Positions 48,038 to 57,289 of a DNA stretch of 64,000 bases are shown piece after piece. Within the stretch, counting starts at the first letter, position 1. Each line of letters begins with the position of its first letter. The notes under the pieces were generated by a model that was not told where the DNA came from, did not search any database, and worked only from the letters and a program-made list of their open reading frames with translations. The stretch spans positions 4,731,001 to 4,795,000 of the forward strand of contig NZ_OY781091.1 of NCBI RefSeq assembly GCF_963676275.1, given 5' to 3'. Source of the DNA: an uncultured Cohaesibacter sp. (GTDB taxonomy: Bacteria; Pseudomonadota; Alphaproteobacteria; Rhizobiales; Cohaesibacteraceae). Position numbers and translations under genes: made by a program.

Positions 48038-48849
48038 GACGTCAGTCCTTCCTTTTCAGCATCGCCGGACATGGCCTTGCCTCAGCCCAGATCCGGCAAC
48101 CAGATCAAACAGCCTTCAGGCAGCGGTTCATTCGCCTCCTCGCCTCGTGAAGCACGACAAGAGCAAAAGAATATCCCGCAACTGCAAGAAAGCCGGTTTT
48201 CAGCACAGCATCTAGCAACGCAGCCCGAAAGTTTCAAGATGACGAAAGACAAGCTGAGGGCAAAAAAAACGGGATGCACAGAGGCATCCCGAAAAAGGAG
48301 CTGTTGGGATGTTGACCGCTATCGGGAATCCGAACGACAATTGGTCTCAATCGAACGCTTGCCAGACTGCTGCCGCGCCACTGGGGAACAATGACACGAC
48401 AGCATTCCGTCTTGGGCAATCAGGTTCTAAGAGCATATGTTAATGGGGGGCAGAAACCCATGCTCAACCGAAGAACCTTACCACGATGCAACAGGACTTA
48501 TATTGGTGCTCGCTTCCGACTTTCCAAGGGCTGAATTGAGGCAATTCTATGATTTTTCTTTTTCGGTCAATTGGATAGAAGATTTCTAAAGGCTGCATGC
48601 AAGACGGCTCGGCAATTTGGACAGGGCATTTCAAAAAGAAACAAACAAAATGCCGGGCAGTCCGGATATTACCTGACCGGCCACCATTCGCCCTTTTTCG
48701 CGGAAATAGTGACAAAAGCCGCCCAGCAGGCAAGGCTTCACCCTTGCCAACGGCTCAATTTGAAGCAATCATATCTCTTGAGTTTTTGAAGATCAGTGCC
48801 ACATAGTCCTCATGTCTTTGAAAAAGACTGCGACCAAAAGGAGGATCGC
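48038..48849. other. Long intergenic region between htpG and the DUF2794 gene
   Basis: This 812-base region carries no gene that I accept. It is less GC-rich than its flanks. Its clearest element is a minus-strand terminator at 48262-48291 with no gene that needs it. The right end has a short AGTCTTTTT/AAAAAGACT-like repeat (48813-48830) before the DUF2794 ribosome site. Short frames at 48234 and 48464 on the minus strand and 47993 on the plus strand lack support. Confidence 0.55.
48262..48291 (-). terminator. Orphan Rho-independent terminator
   Basis: A perfect 8-bp stem (48270-48277 CGGGATGC with 48284-48291 GCATCCCG), a 6-base loop, then eight Ts on the minus strand. No coding gene ends at it on that strand. 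It may end a small RNA transcribed from about 48.4-48.5 kb, or be a remnant. Confidence 0.8.
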
Positions 48850-49245
48850 TTGCTCGATAGTTCAGATGAAAGTGTGACCTCGCTGGCAAGTCTGCGTCCG
48901 GCGACAACGACAGGCCATTCAAACCAACAGCCCAGACCACCTCAGCAAATCTGTTTCCACCGGATGGAGCTGATGAATATCCTCAATGTTTACGGAAGGA
49001 TGGTGGCGGCAGGCGAATGGCGTGATTATGCCATTGACACACTGAAGGACCGCGCGGTCTTTTCCATCTTCCGACGAACAAGCGAAATGCCAATCTACCG
49101 CATCGAGAAAAATCCAAGGCTCGCCCGCAGGCAAGGGGCCTATAGTCTCGTCTCCCAGCAGGGGCAGATCCTCAAGCGCGGCCATGAGCTGGATTCCATC
49201 CTCAAGCTGCTCAATCAGAAACTGCTCAAGGTCGTGGAAAGCTAG
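48850..49245 (+). CDS. DUF2794 family protein
   Basis: This alphaproteobacterial family is recognised by the core ILNVYGRMVAAGEWRDYAIDTLKDRAVFSIFRRTSEMPIYRIEKNPRLARRQGAYSLVSQQGQILKRGHELDSILKLL, here near the C-terminus. The function is unknown. The start is TTG at 48850: AAGGAGG ends 5 bases before it, an almost perfect ribosome site, and the N-terminus then has the short length usual for the family (131 residues). GTG 48796 is in frame but has no ribosome site. The last 20 bases overlap the end of the convergent membrane-protein gene. Confidence 0.88.
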   Translation: MLDSSDESVTSLASLRPATTTGHSNQQPRPPQQICFHRMELMNILNVYGRMVAAGEWRDYAIDTLKDRAVFSIFRRTSEMPIYRIEKNPRLARRQGAYSLVSQQGQILKRGHELDSILKLLNQKLLKVVES

Positions 49246-49636
49246 GCTGGAAAAACAGCTGCCGCCGATGCCATAACGCCCATGCTGCAAAGAAGGCAAA
49301 CAGGGTGAAAGGCATGAACAGATAGGAGCCGGGCTTGAAGTCTCCCGTCAGGCTATCCCTGATCAGAATAAAGGTCATGGAATAGAAATAGAGCCCGTTT
49401 GCCATTTGTGCACAAAGCCAGCCAAACGGCCTTTTTGCCATCAGGCCGAGCGAGCCGGCCAGCAGCAGCGGAACCGACCAGACAATGTCGGCCACTCCGA
49501 TGCCAAAGGTCGTGGCCAGCGCCGATGACAGCTGACCATCTGCCAGTTGCGGCCCGAAATGAACAAAGACCAGCCCCCAGAAAATCAGATGGATGATGGC
49601 GGCAACGAAATTGACGATAGCGATCAGTTTCACCAT
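49226..49636 (-). CDS. Four-helix membrane protein of unknown function
   Basis: From the ATG at 49636 this is a 136-residue protein with four hydrophobic segments: IAIVNFVAAIIHLIFWGLVFV, FGIGVADIVWSVPLLLAGSLGLM, GWLCAQMANGLYFYSMTFILI and LFMPFTLFAFFAAWALW. GGGAGGGAACTCC before the ATG on the minus strand is an excellent ribosome site and settles the start; the longer frame to 49744 adds 36 polar residues. The tail overlaps the DUF2794 gene by 20 bases. I do not recognise the family. Confidence 0.78.
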   Translation of the reverse strand: MVKLIAIVNFVAAIIHLIFWGLVFVHFGPQLADGQLSSALATTFGIGVADIVWSVPLLLAGSLGLMAKRPFGWLCAQMANGLYFYSMTFILIRDSLTGDFKPGSYLFMPFTLFAFFAAWALWHRRQLFFQPSFPRP

Positions 49637-49816
49637 GGAGTTCCCTCCCCCGCATGGGTGAATGAAGAAGGACAGGCGATCAGGTGATCGCCCCTGTCTC
49701 GAGCCTTGAAACCTGCTCCTATCGCGCCCCTGCGCCATGGTCAATGTGACCGATTATGTCGGGAATGCCCCCAATTGAAAAGCGCGCCCCCAAACACCAT
49801 ATCTTATGTATGCAAT

Positions 49817-49846
49817 AAAAAAGCCGCCCCTGATGGAGCGGCTTTT
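49817..49846 (-). terminator. Rho-independent terminator after the Bax inhibitor-1 gene
   Basis: AAAAGCCGC (49819-49827) pairs with GCGGCTTTT (49838-49846), with further pairing inside. Six Ts follow on the minus strand; it can work in both directions. Confidence 0.88.
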
Positions 49847-49873
49847 CTGTTTTAGCAAGTTGCCTTTATGCGC

Positions 49874-50650
49874 TTAGTCGCGATTGCCAAGCAGCTGCAG
49901 CAGCATCAGGAACAGGTTGATGAAGTCCAGATACAGGCGCAGGGCACCCATGATGGCTTTTTTGCCAGCAACTTCAGAGCTGTCGCCTTCAAAATACATT
50001 TCCTTGATCTGCTGGGTGTCATAGGCAGTCAGACCGGCAAAGACCAGAACGCCGATTACCGATACGGCAAAGGCCAGTGCGCTGGAGGCCAGGAAGATAT
50101 TGACGATCGAGGCAATGATGATGCCGATCAGACCCATGAACAGGAAGCTGCCCCAACCGGAGAGGCTCTTGGGCGTGGTGTAGCCATAAAGGCTAAGACC
50201 GGCAAAAGCAGCTGCGGTGATGAAGAAGACCTGCGTGATGGAGGTCGCTGTATAGACGGCGAAAATCGAAGCCAGAGACACACCAACCAGAGCGGCATAG
50301 GCCCAGAAGACCATCTGCGCGGTGCTGGCGCTCATGCGCTGGATGCGGAAGCTCAGGAACATCACCATCGCCAGCGGGGCGAACATGACGACCCATTTCA
50401 GCGGGCTGCCAAACAGGGTGTAGCCAAGCTGTGTCACATAGAGGCTGCCACGCACCTGAGCGACGGCCTGAGACGGATCAGCTGTGAAGGCGACGGTAAA
50501 AAGGCCATAGGCAAATACGCCGGTCACTGCCAGCGCAATGGCCATATAGTTATAGACCTTCAGCATGTAGCTGCGCAGGCCCTGATCGATGCGCGCCATT
50601 TCGGCGGCCCGGCCACTCATATGCGCGCTTTGACGGAAGTCATTCACCAT
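49874..50650 (-). CDS. Bax inhibitor-1/YccA family protein
   Basis: This 258-residue protein has seven membrane segments and the BI-1 pattern: SYMLKVYNYMAIALAVTGVFAYG at the start, then VFFITAAAFAGLSLYGYTTPKSLSG, and the C-terminal LTAYDTQQIKEMYF with the conserved Asp pair region. The family (YccA, YbhL) forms a pH-gated Ca-type channel in some bacteria and inhibits FtsH in E. coli. AAGGAGAAACC precedes the ATG. It stands alone, ending at the terminator, with the next minus-strand gene 283 bases upstream. Confidence 0.92.
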   Translation of the reverse strand: MVNDFRQSAHMSGRAAEMARIDQGLRSYMLKVYNYMAIALAVTGVFAYGLFTVAFTADPSQAVAQVRGSLYVTQLGYTLFGSPLKWVVMFAPLAMVMFLSFRIQRMSASTAQMVFWAYAALVGVSLASIFAVYTATSITQVFFITAAAFAGLSLYGYTTPKSLSGWGSFLFMGLIGIIIASIVNIFLASSALAFAVSVIGVLVFAGLTAYDTQQIKEMYFEGDSSEVAGKKAIMGALRLYLDFINLFLMLLQLLGNRD

Positions 50651-50933
50651 GGTTTCTCCTTAGAAAACTTGATAGCTCGAACGGTTCGGCAGTCCGATCA
50701 GACGGTTTCATGTCATTGCTGGTCGCCGGAACCAATTTCAAAACTGACATTCGTATCAATATATGGGTGGGATCCCCCCTCAGCTCAAGTCCTTTTTGCC
50801 TTCGAGACGGGATTCTATCGTCGAATTCACGCAAATGTCATCGCCACCGGGCGCTTTTCCCGAATAGAGCCCGAAGGCGGGCAAGAAATGCCACCCCAAA
50901 CCGCCTGACCTGCCAGATAAAGCTTGGTTTTTA

Positions 50934-53543
50934 TTAACCATTACGCAAGATCTGCGCCGGTTTGCGGTTAAGACTTGACCATGTGCCGATCAAACCAAGT
51001 AAAATTGTCACAAGCATGGCAAGCAGCACCACAAGGGCCGAGACCAGCGGCTGCCAGGAGAAGGGCATGTCCATCACTTGCGTCAACACCAGATAGGCTG
51101 CCACATGCCCGATGAGCAGCGCAAACAGCGCCGTAATCACGCCCAGCAGACAATATTCCAGAGAATAGGCCTGAAGCACCTTGCCTCTTGTGGCACCGAG
51201 CGTCTTCAGGATCACCGCATCATAGATGCGCTCTCTCTGCCCGGCAGCCAGCGCCCCGGCCAGCACCAGAATGGACGCGATGATGGCAAGCGAGGAAGCC
51301 GCCCGCATGCCCCAAGCCAGCTGGCGCACCAGATCATTGACCGCGTCAAGCGCATCGCCAACCCGAACGCTCGTCACCGCCGGAAATGCCTGCACGGTGG
51401 CCTTCATGATCGCAGATTCACGTCTTTCCGTTTCCTCGGGGCTGTCTTTACCCTCGGGATCGAGGGTCAGGGTCGCCAAATGGGCATGTGGCGCACCGGC
51501 AAATGTGTTTGGCGAAAAGACCATGACGAAATTGATCGCCAGCGATTGCCATTCGACCTGCCGCAGATTGGCGATCCGGGCCGAAATGGTCCGCCCCAGC
51601 ACATTCACTTCCAGAGAGTCGCCAATCGCCAGCCCCATCTCGCTTGCCAATTGCGCGTCAAAGGAAACCAATGGCTCGCCTGCATAATCCTCGGGCCACC
51701 AGTCGCCTTCGACCAGTGTGGAATTTTCCGGCAAGCGGGCCGAATAGGTGATGCCGCGGTCCCCGCGCAACACCCATTCCGCATCTTCGGGAACCTCATA
51801 ATCTCTGGCGGCAATGCCCTTCAGCGTCACGAGCCGACCGCGCAGCATCGGCACGCGCTGATGCGTCCCTTCCGGTGCCAGCCGCTCAAGCTCGGCTTCG
51901 AACTGCTCGACCTCGGAATTCTGGATATTGACGAAGAAGAAATTGGGGGCCTTCTGCTGCAAATTGCCTGTCAATTGTTGTTGCAGATTGAGATCGATGA
52001 GCACTAGGGTAACCAGCAGACTGAGCCCGAGCCCCAGCGACAGGGCAACCGAAGGCGTGAGCGCGCCGGGCCGATGCAGATTGGCAATGGCTAGCCGCGG
52101 CACCACATTGTGAAAGCGCGGCAGCCGGGCCGCCAGCTTCATGATGATGAAGGCCACCAGCCGCAACAGCGCAAACACAATCACCATGCCGACAAGGAAG
52201 CCCGCAGCCACATAGAGCACCTCTGCCGTGGCCAGAACCAGCCCGACCAGCAAGGCCCCGAGCGCCAGAACAATCAGCCAGTCACGCCAGCTGGCGCGAT
52301 ATTTGACCGGTGCGATCTGATCGCGAAACAGCGCCGTCGCCGGAATGGCGCGGGTGCGCAACAGCGGCCGCATGGAAAAGAGCAACGCCGCCAGCAGCCC
52401 GAACAGGGCCGCCTTGCCCAGTTGCCAGGGATGGAACATTGAAGAGGAAAGCGGCAGATTGTCTGGAATCACCGCCTTGAGGACAAGGGGCACAAGGCTG
52501 GCAAGGACAAGACCGATGGCTATCCCGATGAATGTGATGATCAGGATCTGCATGAGATAGATGCCGACTATCAGCCAGCTCGGCGCACCAAGGCATTTAT
52601 AGCTGGCAATCGTGGTCTGCCGTGCCGCGATGAAGGCACGCACCGCATTGGCAATGCCAACCCCGCCGGTGATCAGCGAGGCAAGCCCCACCAGCACCAG
52701 AAAGGCCGCAAAGCGGTCGATATTGCGCGCCAGCCCTTCGGCCGCATTAGCCCGCGAACGGATACGCCAGCCGGCATCGGGAAAGGTCTCCCTTATCTGC
52801 TCGATCACGGCATCAATTCTCGAAAGAGACGGCGTTCCCGCCATCTTCAGGCGCGTGATCCAGCGTACGATGACACCCGGCTGCAACAGATCGGTCGCGT
52901 CAAGATCATCAAGCCCCATGATCACCCGTGGCCCGAAGGCAATGCCCGAGGCCAGCGCATCGGGCTCTTTGGCAATGCTGTCGGCGATGGTGAATTGCTT
53001 GACCCCGATGACAAGCGCATCACCAACGGAGAGATCGAGGCGATCCAGCAGCAGCGGATCAACCAGAATAGAGCCCGGAGCAAGCGCCTTGCCGTGGCTC
53101 GTCACCAACTGCCCCACCATGGGATAATTGCCATCGACCGCCTTGATATCGATCAGCAACTGATCCGATGCATCAAGGGTGCGGGCCATTGCCCTAAGGC
53201 TGGCCACCTGCCCCAGTTCCCCCCATTGGCCAAGATAGGAGAGCTGCTCATCAGTTGCAGGCGTATGGATGGCCGAGAGGGAAAGGTCGCCACCCAGAAT
53301 CTGCCGCCCCTGTTCGTTAAGCCCATCGGTCAGGGCCTTGGAAGCAGAGCCGACGCCACCGATCGCGGCAACACCGAGGGCAATGCAGGCCAGAAAAATG
53401 TAAAAGCCGCGCAATCCACCGCGCATCTCGCGCATGGCAAAACGAAAGGCAAGGCCGAGTGAAGACCAGATCGAACGATCTGCCACAAGAGAGGAGGAAT
53501 TGCCAGCCCCGCTGGCGCCGTGCCCTGAAGAGAAGTGATTCAT
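50934..53543 (-). CDS. ABC transporter permease, FtsX/MacB-like, YbbP type
   Basis: This 869-residue permease has ten predicted membrane segments and two FtsX-like domains flanking a periplasmic region. A first helix (LRGFYIFLACIALGVAAIGGVGSA) precedes the large extracellular region, and the FtsX core (FAAFLVLVGLASLITGGVGIANAVRAFIA) is repeated near the C-terminus (AASSLAIIASILVLAGALAAGQRERIYDAVILKTLGATRGKVL). Such MacB-class permeases move or extract lipids or peptides without transport through the membrane. The neighbour is its ATPase, starting 9 bases upstream. GGGAGGCGGT precedes the ATG. The YbbA-YbbP pair beside a TesA-like esterase is a known arrangement. Confidence 0.93.
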   Translation of the reverse strand: MNHFSSGHGASGAGNSSSLVADRSIWSSLGLAFRFAMREMRGGLRGFYIFLACIALGVAAIGGVGSASKALTDGLNEQGRQILGGDLSLSAIHTPATDEQLSYLGQWGELGQVASLRAMARTLDASDQLLIDIKAVDGNYPMVGQLVTSHGKALAPGSILVDPLLLDRLDLSVGDALVIGVKQFTIADSIAKEPDALASGIAFGPRVIMGLDDLDATDLLQPGVIVRWITRLKMAGTPSLSRIDAVIEQIRETFPDAGWRIRSRANAAEGLARNIDRFAAFLVLVGLASLITGGVGIANAVRAFIAARQTTIASYKCLGAPSWLIVGIYLMQILIITFIGIAIGLVLASLVPLVLKAVIPDNLPLSSSMFHPWQLGKAALFGLLAALLFSMRPLLRTRAIPATALFRDQIAPVKYRASWRDWLIVLALGALLVGLVLATAEVLYVAAGFLVGMVIVFALLRLVAFIIMKLAARLPRFHNVVPRLAIANLHRPGALTPSVALSLGLGLSLLVTLVLIDLNLQQQLTGNLQQKAPNFFFVNIQNSEVEQFEAELERLAPEGTHQRVPMLRGRLVTLKGIAARDYEVPEDAEWVLRGDRGITYSARLPENSTLVEGDWWPEDYAGEPLVSFDAQLASEMGLAIGDSLEVNVLGRTISARIANLRQVEWQSLAINFVMVFSPNTFAGAPHAHLATLTLDPEGKDSPEETERRESAIMKATVQAFPAVTSVRVGDALDAVNDLVRQLAWGMRAASSLAIIASILVLAGALAAGQRERIYDAVILKTLGATRGKVLQAYSLEYCLLGVITALFALLIGHVAAYLVLTQVMDMPFSWQPLVSALVVLLAMLVTILLGLIGTWSSLNRKPAQILRNG

Positions 53544-53552
53544 ACCGCCTCC

Positions 53553-54332
53553 CTATTGCGCCGGATGGGCGTCATCATGAGGGGTCTCGACCAGTTGGCC
53601 CGACTTGAGCCGCACCACACGCTCGCAGCGATCGGCCAGACGCGGATCATGGGTCACCAGCATCAGGGTCATGCCGCGTTCCTTGTGCAGCCGGAACATC
53701 AGATCGGAAATTTCCTGCCCCGTTTCCGAATCCAGATTGCCCGTCGGTTCATCGGCAATCAGGATCGAGGGCCTTGGCGCCAGCGCGCGGGCAATCGCCA
53801 CGCGCTGCTGTTCACCCCCGGAGAGCTCGGCCGGATAATGATGGGTGCGATGCCCCAGCCCCACAGCTTCCAGCTCGGCCCTTGCCACGTCAAAGGCATC
53901 GCGCCGACCGGCAAGCTCCAGCGGAATGGCGGTATTTTCAAGCGCCGTCATGGTGGGCACCAGATGGAAAGACTGGAAGATGATGCCGATGCGGGTGCCG
54001 CGAAACCGCGCCAAAGTGTCTTCATCCATTTGCGAGAGATCGCTTCCCTCGACCAGCACCTTGCCCCGGTCAGCCTGTTCCAGACCAGCCATCACCATCA
54101 GCAGAGTGGATTTGCCCGACCCGGACGGCCCGACCAGCCCCACCGAATGCCCGCCCTCAATCTCCAGATCAATGCCGCGCAGAATATCCACCCGCGAATG
54201 CCCTGCCCCCAGACTGAGAAATACATCATGAAGAGAGATGATGGCCTCTTTCCCGGCCCTTTTGCCAGACGCGGAATCGCGAGATAAAGACGCTGTGGTT
54301 TCAGAAACTTCCGGAGCAAGGGATGAAGTCAC
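53553..54332 (-). CDS. ABC transporter ATP-binding protein, YbbA/LolD type
   Basis: This 259-residue ATPase has Walker A VGPSGSGKSTLLMVMAGL, the Q-loop FQSFHLVPTMTALEN, the signature LSGGEQQRVAIARAL, Walker B ILIADEPTGNLD and the switch His in LMLVTHDPRLAD, in the LolD/MacB arrangement. The N-terminal ~35 residues are an extra polar leader. The start codon is GTG at 54332 with TTAGGATCATC upstream. It is coupled to the permease, stop to start 9 bases. It is divergent from the TesA-like gene across about 220 bases. Confidence 0.93.
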   Translation of the reverse strand: MTSSLAPEVSETTASLSRDSASGKRAGKEAIISLHDVFLSLGAGHSRVDILRGIDLEIEGGHSVGLVGPSGSGKSTLLMVMAGLEQADRGKVLVEGSDLSQMDEDTLARFRGTRIGIIFQSFHLVPTMTALENTAIPLELAGRRDAFDVARAELEAVGLGHRTHHYPAELSGGEQQRVAIARALAPRPSILIADEPTGNLDSETGQEISDLMFRLHKERGMTLMLVTHDPRLADRCERVVRLKSGQLVETPHDDAHPAQ

Positions 54333-54555
54333 GATGATCCTAACCTATATTGAAAAAATTCCGCGCTTGATGTCGAATGAAAGACAAAGAGACACTATGT
54401 TCATCCCTATATGGGGTTGAGCAAAGAGATTCAAAGTCAATGAAGTCCATTGAGGCATCATTTATCTATATTCGGAAGAGATAAGCGTTATGATCACATA
54501 TAATATATGCTATAGAGTCAATTGTTTCACACTCTTCCGCCAGCAGGTCTCCAAC

Positions 54556-55218
54556 ATGAAGCAATCATCGGGGCTGCGCTCGCATCCTGCCCGTTTTTTT
54601 CTTGTATTCCTTTTCTCCCTGTTGCTTTGCCAGTTTGCCATGACCTCAGCAAGAGCCGATAGCTCCATCAGAATCCTCGCCTTTGGCGACTCTCTTTCGG
54701 CCGGTTATCAATTGCCCGCCGGGACAGGCTTCACCGATCAGCTGGAAAAGCAGCTCAGGCAGAGCGGCCTTGATGTTGAGGTGATCAACGCCGCCGTTTC
54801 AGGCGACACCACCGCTTCGGGCCTGTCGCGTCTTGACTGGTCAACGCCCGATGACGTCGATCTGGTACTGCTCGAACTGGGAGCCAATGATGCCCTGCAA
54901 GGCCTCCCCGTTGAGAAGGCCAAGGCCAATCTGGCTGCCATGATCGAGAAATTCCAGCAAAAGGGCATCCGGGTGTTGTTGCTGGGCATGCGCGCTCCCC
55001 CCAATATGGGCCCGGACTATAGCCGCGCCTTTGATGCCATTTACCCCGACCTTGCCAACCGATACCAAATACCGCTATATCCCTTCTTCCTGGAAGACGT
55101 GGCGGCACAGCCACAGCTGAATTTGCAGGACGGCATTCATCCAAACCGGGAGGGCATCGAAATCATCGTCAGGAAGATCGTGCCCTTCATGACCAACATA
55201 TTGAACCCACCCAACTGA
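54556..55218 (+). CDS. TesA-like GDSL arylesterase / lysophospholipase, secreted
   Basis: From ATG 54556 the 220-residue product has a signal peptide (FFLVFLFSLLLCQFAM, cleavage near ARAD). The SGNH-hydrolase blocks follow: LAFGDSLSAGYQLPAGTGF with Ser in GDS, Gly block in AVSGDTTASGL, Asn in LELGANDALQGLP and the Asp/His dyad in DGIHPNREG. It hydrolyses esters or thioesters in the periplasm. An upstream in-frame start at 54490 would place 22 residues before the signal and is rejected; AGGT lies about 8 bases before the chosen ATG. The context with ybbA-ybbP matches tesA. Confidence 0.92.
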   Translation: MKQSSGLRSHPARFFLVFLFSLLLCQFAMTSARADSSIRILAFGDSLSAGYQLPAGTGFTDQLEKQLRQSGLDVEVINAAVSGDTTASGLSRLDWSTPDDVDLVLLELGANDALQGLPVEKAKANLAAMIEKFQQKGIRVLLLGMRAPPNMGPDYSRAFDAIYPDLANRYQIPLYPFFLEDVAAQPQLNLQDGIHPNREGIEIIVRKIVPFMTNILNPPN

Positions 55219-55220
55219 CA

Positions 55221-55256
55221 GCAATGCAACCGCATTGCATCTGGCAAGATGCATCT
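55221..55256. repeat. Stem-loop and palindrome after the TesA-like gene
   Basis: GCAATGC (55221-55227) and GCATTGC (55232-55238) form a perfect 7-bp stem with loop AACC. A 10-bp palindrome AGATGCATCT follows at 55247-55256. No T-run, so it is a weak terminator at best. Confidence 0.55.
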
Positions 55257-55321
55257 TCATGCAGGCCGGAATTTGTCCCCTTTGCAGAATATTTGCAGGC
55301 AATAAGTAAACGGATCCCGAT

Positions 55322-56377
55322 ATGGAAATGAGAAAACTGGGTCGTACAGACCTCGAAGTGAGCAGCCTTTGCCTTGGCACCATGACCTGGGGCGAGCAGA
55401 ACACCAAGGCCGAAGCCTATGAACAGATGGATTATGCCATCGAACAAGGCATCAACTTTCTCGATGTTGCCGAGCTTTATCCCGTTCCGAGCCGGGCAGC
55501 AACCCAAGGCCGCACCGAAGAAATCATTGGCGACTGGATGCAGGATCGCGCCAACCGCTCCGACATCATCCTTGCCACCAAGGTCATCGGCCGCTCCATG
55601 AGCAACTGGTTCCGCGATGGCGAAATCGAACCGCGCCTCAACCGCGCCCAGATCTTTGAAGCCGTCGACAAGAGCCTTAAACGCCTCAAGACCGACTATA
55701 TCGATCTCTATCAGATCCATTGGCCGGATCGTAAGGTTTCCCAGTTCGGTGCCAACCCTGTCATCTATTCCCATCCGGAACCGGCAGAAGATGAAACCCC
55801 GATCGCAGAAACGCTCGCCGCGATGGACGAACTGGTCAAGGCTGGCAAGGTTCGCCATGTTGGCCTGTCCAACGAGACCGGCTGGGGCACGATGAATTAT
55901 CTTCACGCCGCCGAGAAGGGCACCGGCCCGCGCGTTGTGTCCATCCAGAATGCCTATAGCCTTCTCAACCGCACCTTCGAAATCAACCTTGCCGAAATCG
56001 CCATGCGTGAACAGGTCGGCCTGCTGGCCTATTCTTCCCTCGGACAGGGAACGATCACCGGCAAATATCTTGATGGCAAGCAGCCTGAAGGTGCCCGCAT
56101 GACCCTTTTCAAGAATTTCGGCGGTCGCTATCAGACTCTGGGTGCCGAACCGGCCATTCGCGGCTATCTCAAGGTGGCCGAGGATTTCGGCGTCGATGTT
56201 GCCCAGATGGCTCTCGCCTTCGTGCGCACGCGCGGCTTCACCACCTCGGTCATTCTGGGTGCAACCAAGCTGGAACAGCTCAAGACCGACATCGCGGCCC
56301 ATGATTTCCAGCTGACCGATGAAATGGAAGAAGCCATCAACAAGGTGCATCTGCTGCATTCCAATCCTTGCCCATGA
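55322..56377 (+). CDS. Aldo/keto reductase, Tas-like
   Basis: This 351-residue protein resembles E. coli Tas closely by memory: MRKLGRTDLEVSSLCLGTMTWGEQN, then NFLDVAELYPVPSRA with the catalytic Asp and Tyr, ILATKVIGRSMSN with Lys, and LYQIHWPDRK with His. The C-terminal FVRTRGFTTSVILGATKLEQLK carries the NADPH-phosphate region. Tas can complement tyrosine/prephenate defects in E. coli, but its true substrate is not settled. The ATG 55322 (or 55328, MRKLG) is uncertain by two codons. An inverted repeat follows at 56456. Confidence 0.92.
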   Translation: MEMRKLGRTDLEVSSLCLGTMTWGEQNTKAEAYEQMDYAIEQGINFLDVAELYPVPSRAATQGRTEEIIGDWMQDRANRSDIILATKVIGRSMSNWFRDGEIEPRLNRAQIFEAVDKSLKRLKTDYIDLYQIHWPDRKVSQFGANPVIYSHPEPAEDETPIAETLAAMDELVKAGKVRHVGLSNETGWGTMNYLHAAEKGTGPRVVSIQNAYSLLNRTFEINLAEIAMREQVGLLAYSSLGQGTITGKYLDGKQPEGARMTLFKNFGGRYQTLGAEPAIRGYLKVAEDFGVDVAQMALAFVRTRGFTTSVILGATKLEQLKTDIAAHDFQLTDEMEEAINKVHLLHSNPCP

Positions 56378-56687
56378 TCTGATCCGGGAAAGGGTCTGTG
56401 ATCTGACCGGCGCAGATTTCAACAGGCAGCAAGACACCCTATAAAGACAGAAAATGCGCTCCGACCCACCAAATATGGCCGGAGCGCCCCTATCGCAGCG
56501 AAGGCTTCATATCCGTAAATTTAACGTGAAGAAAGCTTTTACAGCATCGTCACATTTTTTCGGCTATCCTGTAGGCGCAACAGCCCCGAAGTGATTCGAC
56601 ATCGAACAATCAATTGCTTTGGCCGAAATCATTTCGACTGGAACGAGGATCGAATGATCCTGCCCCCACATCGAGTACGGGAGCGAA
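56378..56687. other. Intergenic region between the Tas-like gene and thpR
   Basis: The 310-base gap holds an inverted repeat GCGCTCCG (56456-56463) / CGGAGCGC (56480-56487) with a 16-base spacer and no T-run, which may be a weak terminator. The rest has an AT-rich stretch at 56515-56570 that may include the thpR promoter; no clean -35/-10 pair is seen. Confidence 0.5.
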
Positions 56688-57227
56688 ATGATGCCACGCC
56701 TATTTGCCGGTCTGGAAATCCCCCACGACATCACGACCATGTTGTCTCTGCAAAAGGGTGGCCTTTATGGTGCCCGTTGGGTGGATGAAGCCAATTACCA
56801 CATCACGCTGCGCTTCATGGGTGACGTGGATTACGCTCTGGCCAATGAAATTGTCTTTCAGATGTCCCAGATCCAGTGTCCCGAATTTGAACTTTCCCTG
56901 CGCGGCTTCGGCTCTTTCGGATCAAAGAAGCCCCATTCGGTCTTTGCCGCTGTTCAGAATAACGAGGATCTGCTGCTGCTGCATCAGGAACTGGAACGGC
57001 GCATGCGCAAGCTCGGTCTGAAATCCGACAAGCATGACTATACGCCCCATGTAACGCTGGCGCGGCTGAAGAAAACCGCAGAGCCGATCGACGTCGCCAA
57101 TTATCTGATGCTCAGAGGCGGCTTCCGCACCGAACAATTCAGGGTCCCGCGCTTTGTGCTCTATTCCTCCCGTGACAGCATCGGCGGCGGACCTTACGTC
57201 ATCGAAGAAGCCTTCGATCTGCTCTAG
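56688..57227 (+). CDS. thpR: RNA 2',3'-cyclic phosphodiesterase
   Basis: This 179-residue protein has the two HxTx motifs of the 2H phosphoesterase/LigT family: NYHITLRFMGDV and YTPHVTLARLKKTAE. The spacing of about 80 residues and the final RFVLYSSRDSIGGGPYVIEEAFDL are typical. It opens 2',3'-cyclic phosphates to 2'-phosphate in RNA ends. GGGAGCGA precedes the ATG at 56688. It is convergent with the next gene, sharing a terminator. Confidence 0.94.
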   Translation: MMPRLFAGLEIPHDITTMLSLQKGGLYGARWVDEANYHITLRFMGDVDYALANEIVFQMSQIQCPEFELSLRGFGSFGSKKPHSVFAAVQNNEDLLLLHQELERRMRKLGLKSDKHDYTPHVTLARLKKTAEPIDVANYLMLRGGFRTEQFRVPRFVLYSSRDSIGGGPYVIEEAFDLL

Positions 57228-57234
57228 GCATGGC

Positions 57235-57262
57235 AAAGAAAAAGGGCCTGTTTCAGGCCCTT
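57235..57262 (-). terminator. Shared terminator of thpR and the 57290 gene
   Basis: A perfect 9-bp stem (57242-57250 AAGGGCCTG with 57254-57262 CAGGCCCTT), loop TTT. The minus-strand T tract (TTTCTTTGCC) makes it the better end for the minus-strand gene. Confidence 0.85.
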
Positions 57263-57289
57263 ATCCACGACACGACATCTCGCAATCAT

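Noticed and set aside
48234-48733. Minus-strand frames of 61 and 89 codons in the htpG/DUF2794 gap
   Set aside because: No ribosome site, weak codon bias, and the first runs over the orphan terminator.
55187-56437. A 416-codon minus-strand frame over the Tas-like gene
   Set aside because: Antisense shadow; the Tas-like motifs prove the + strand frame.
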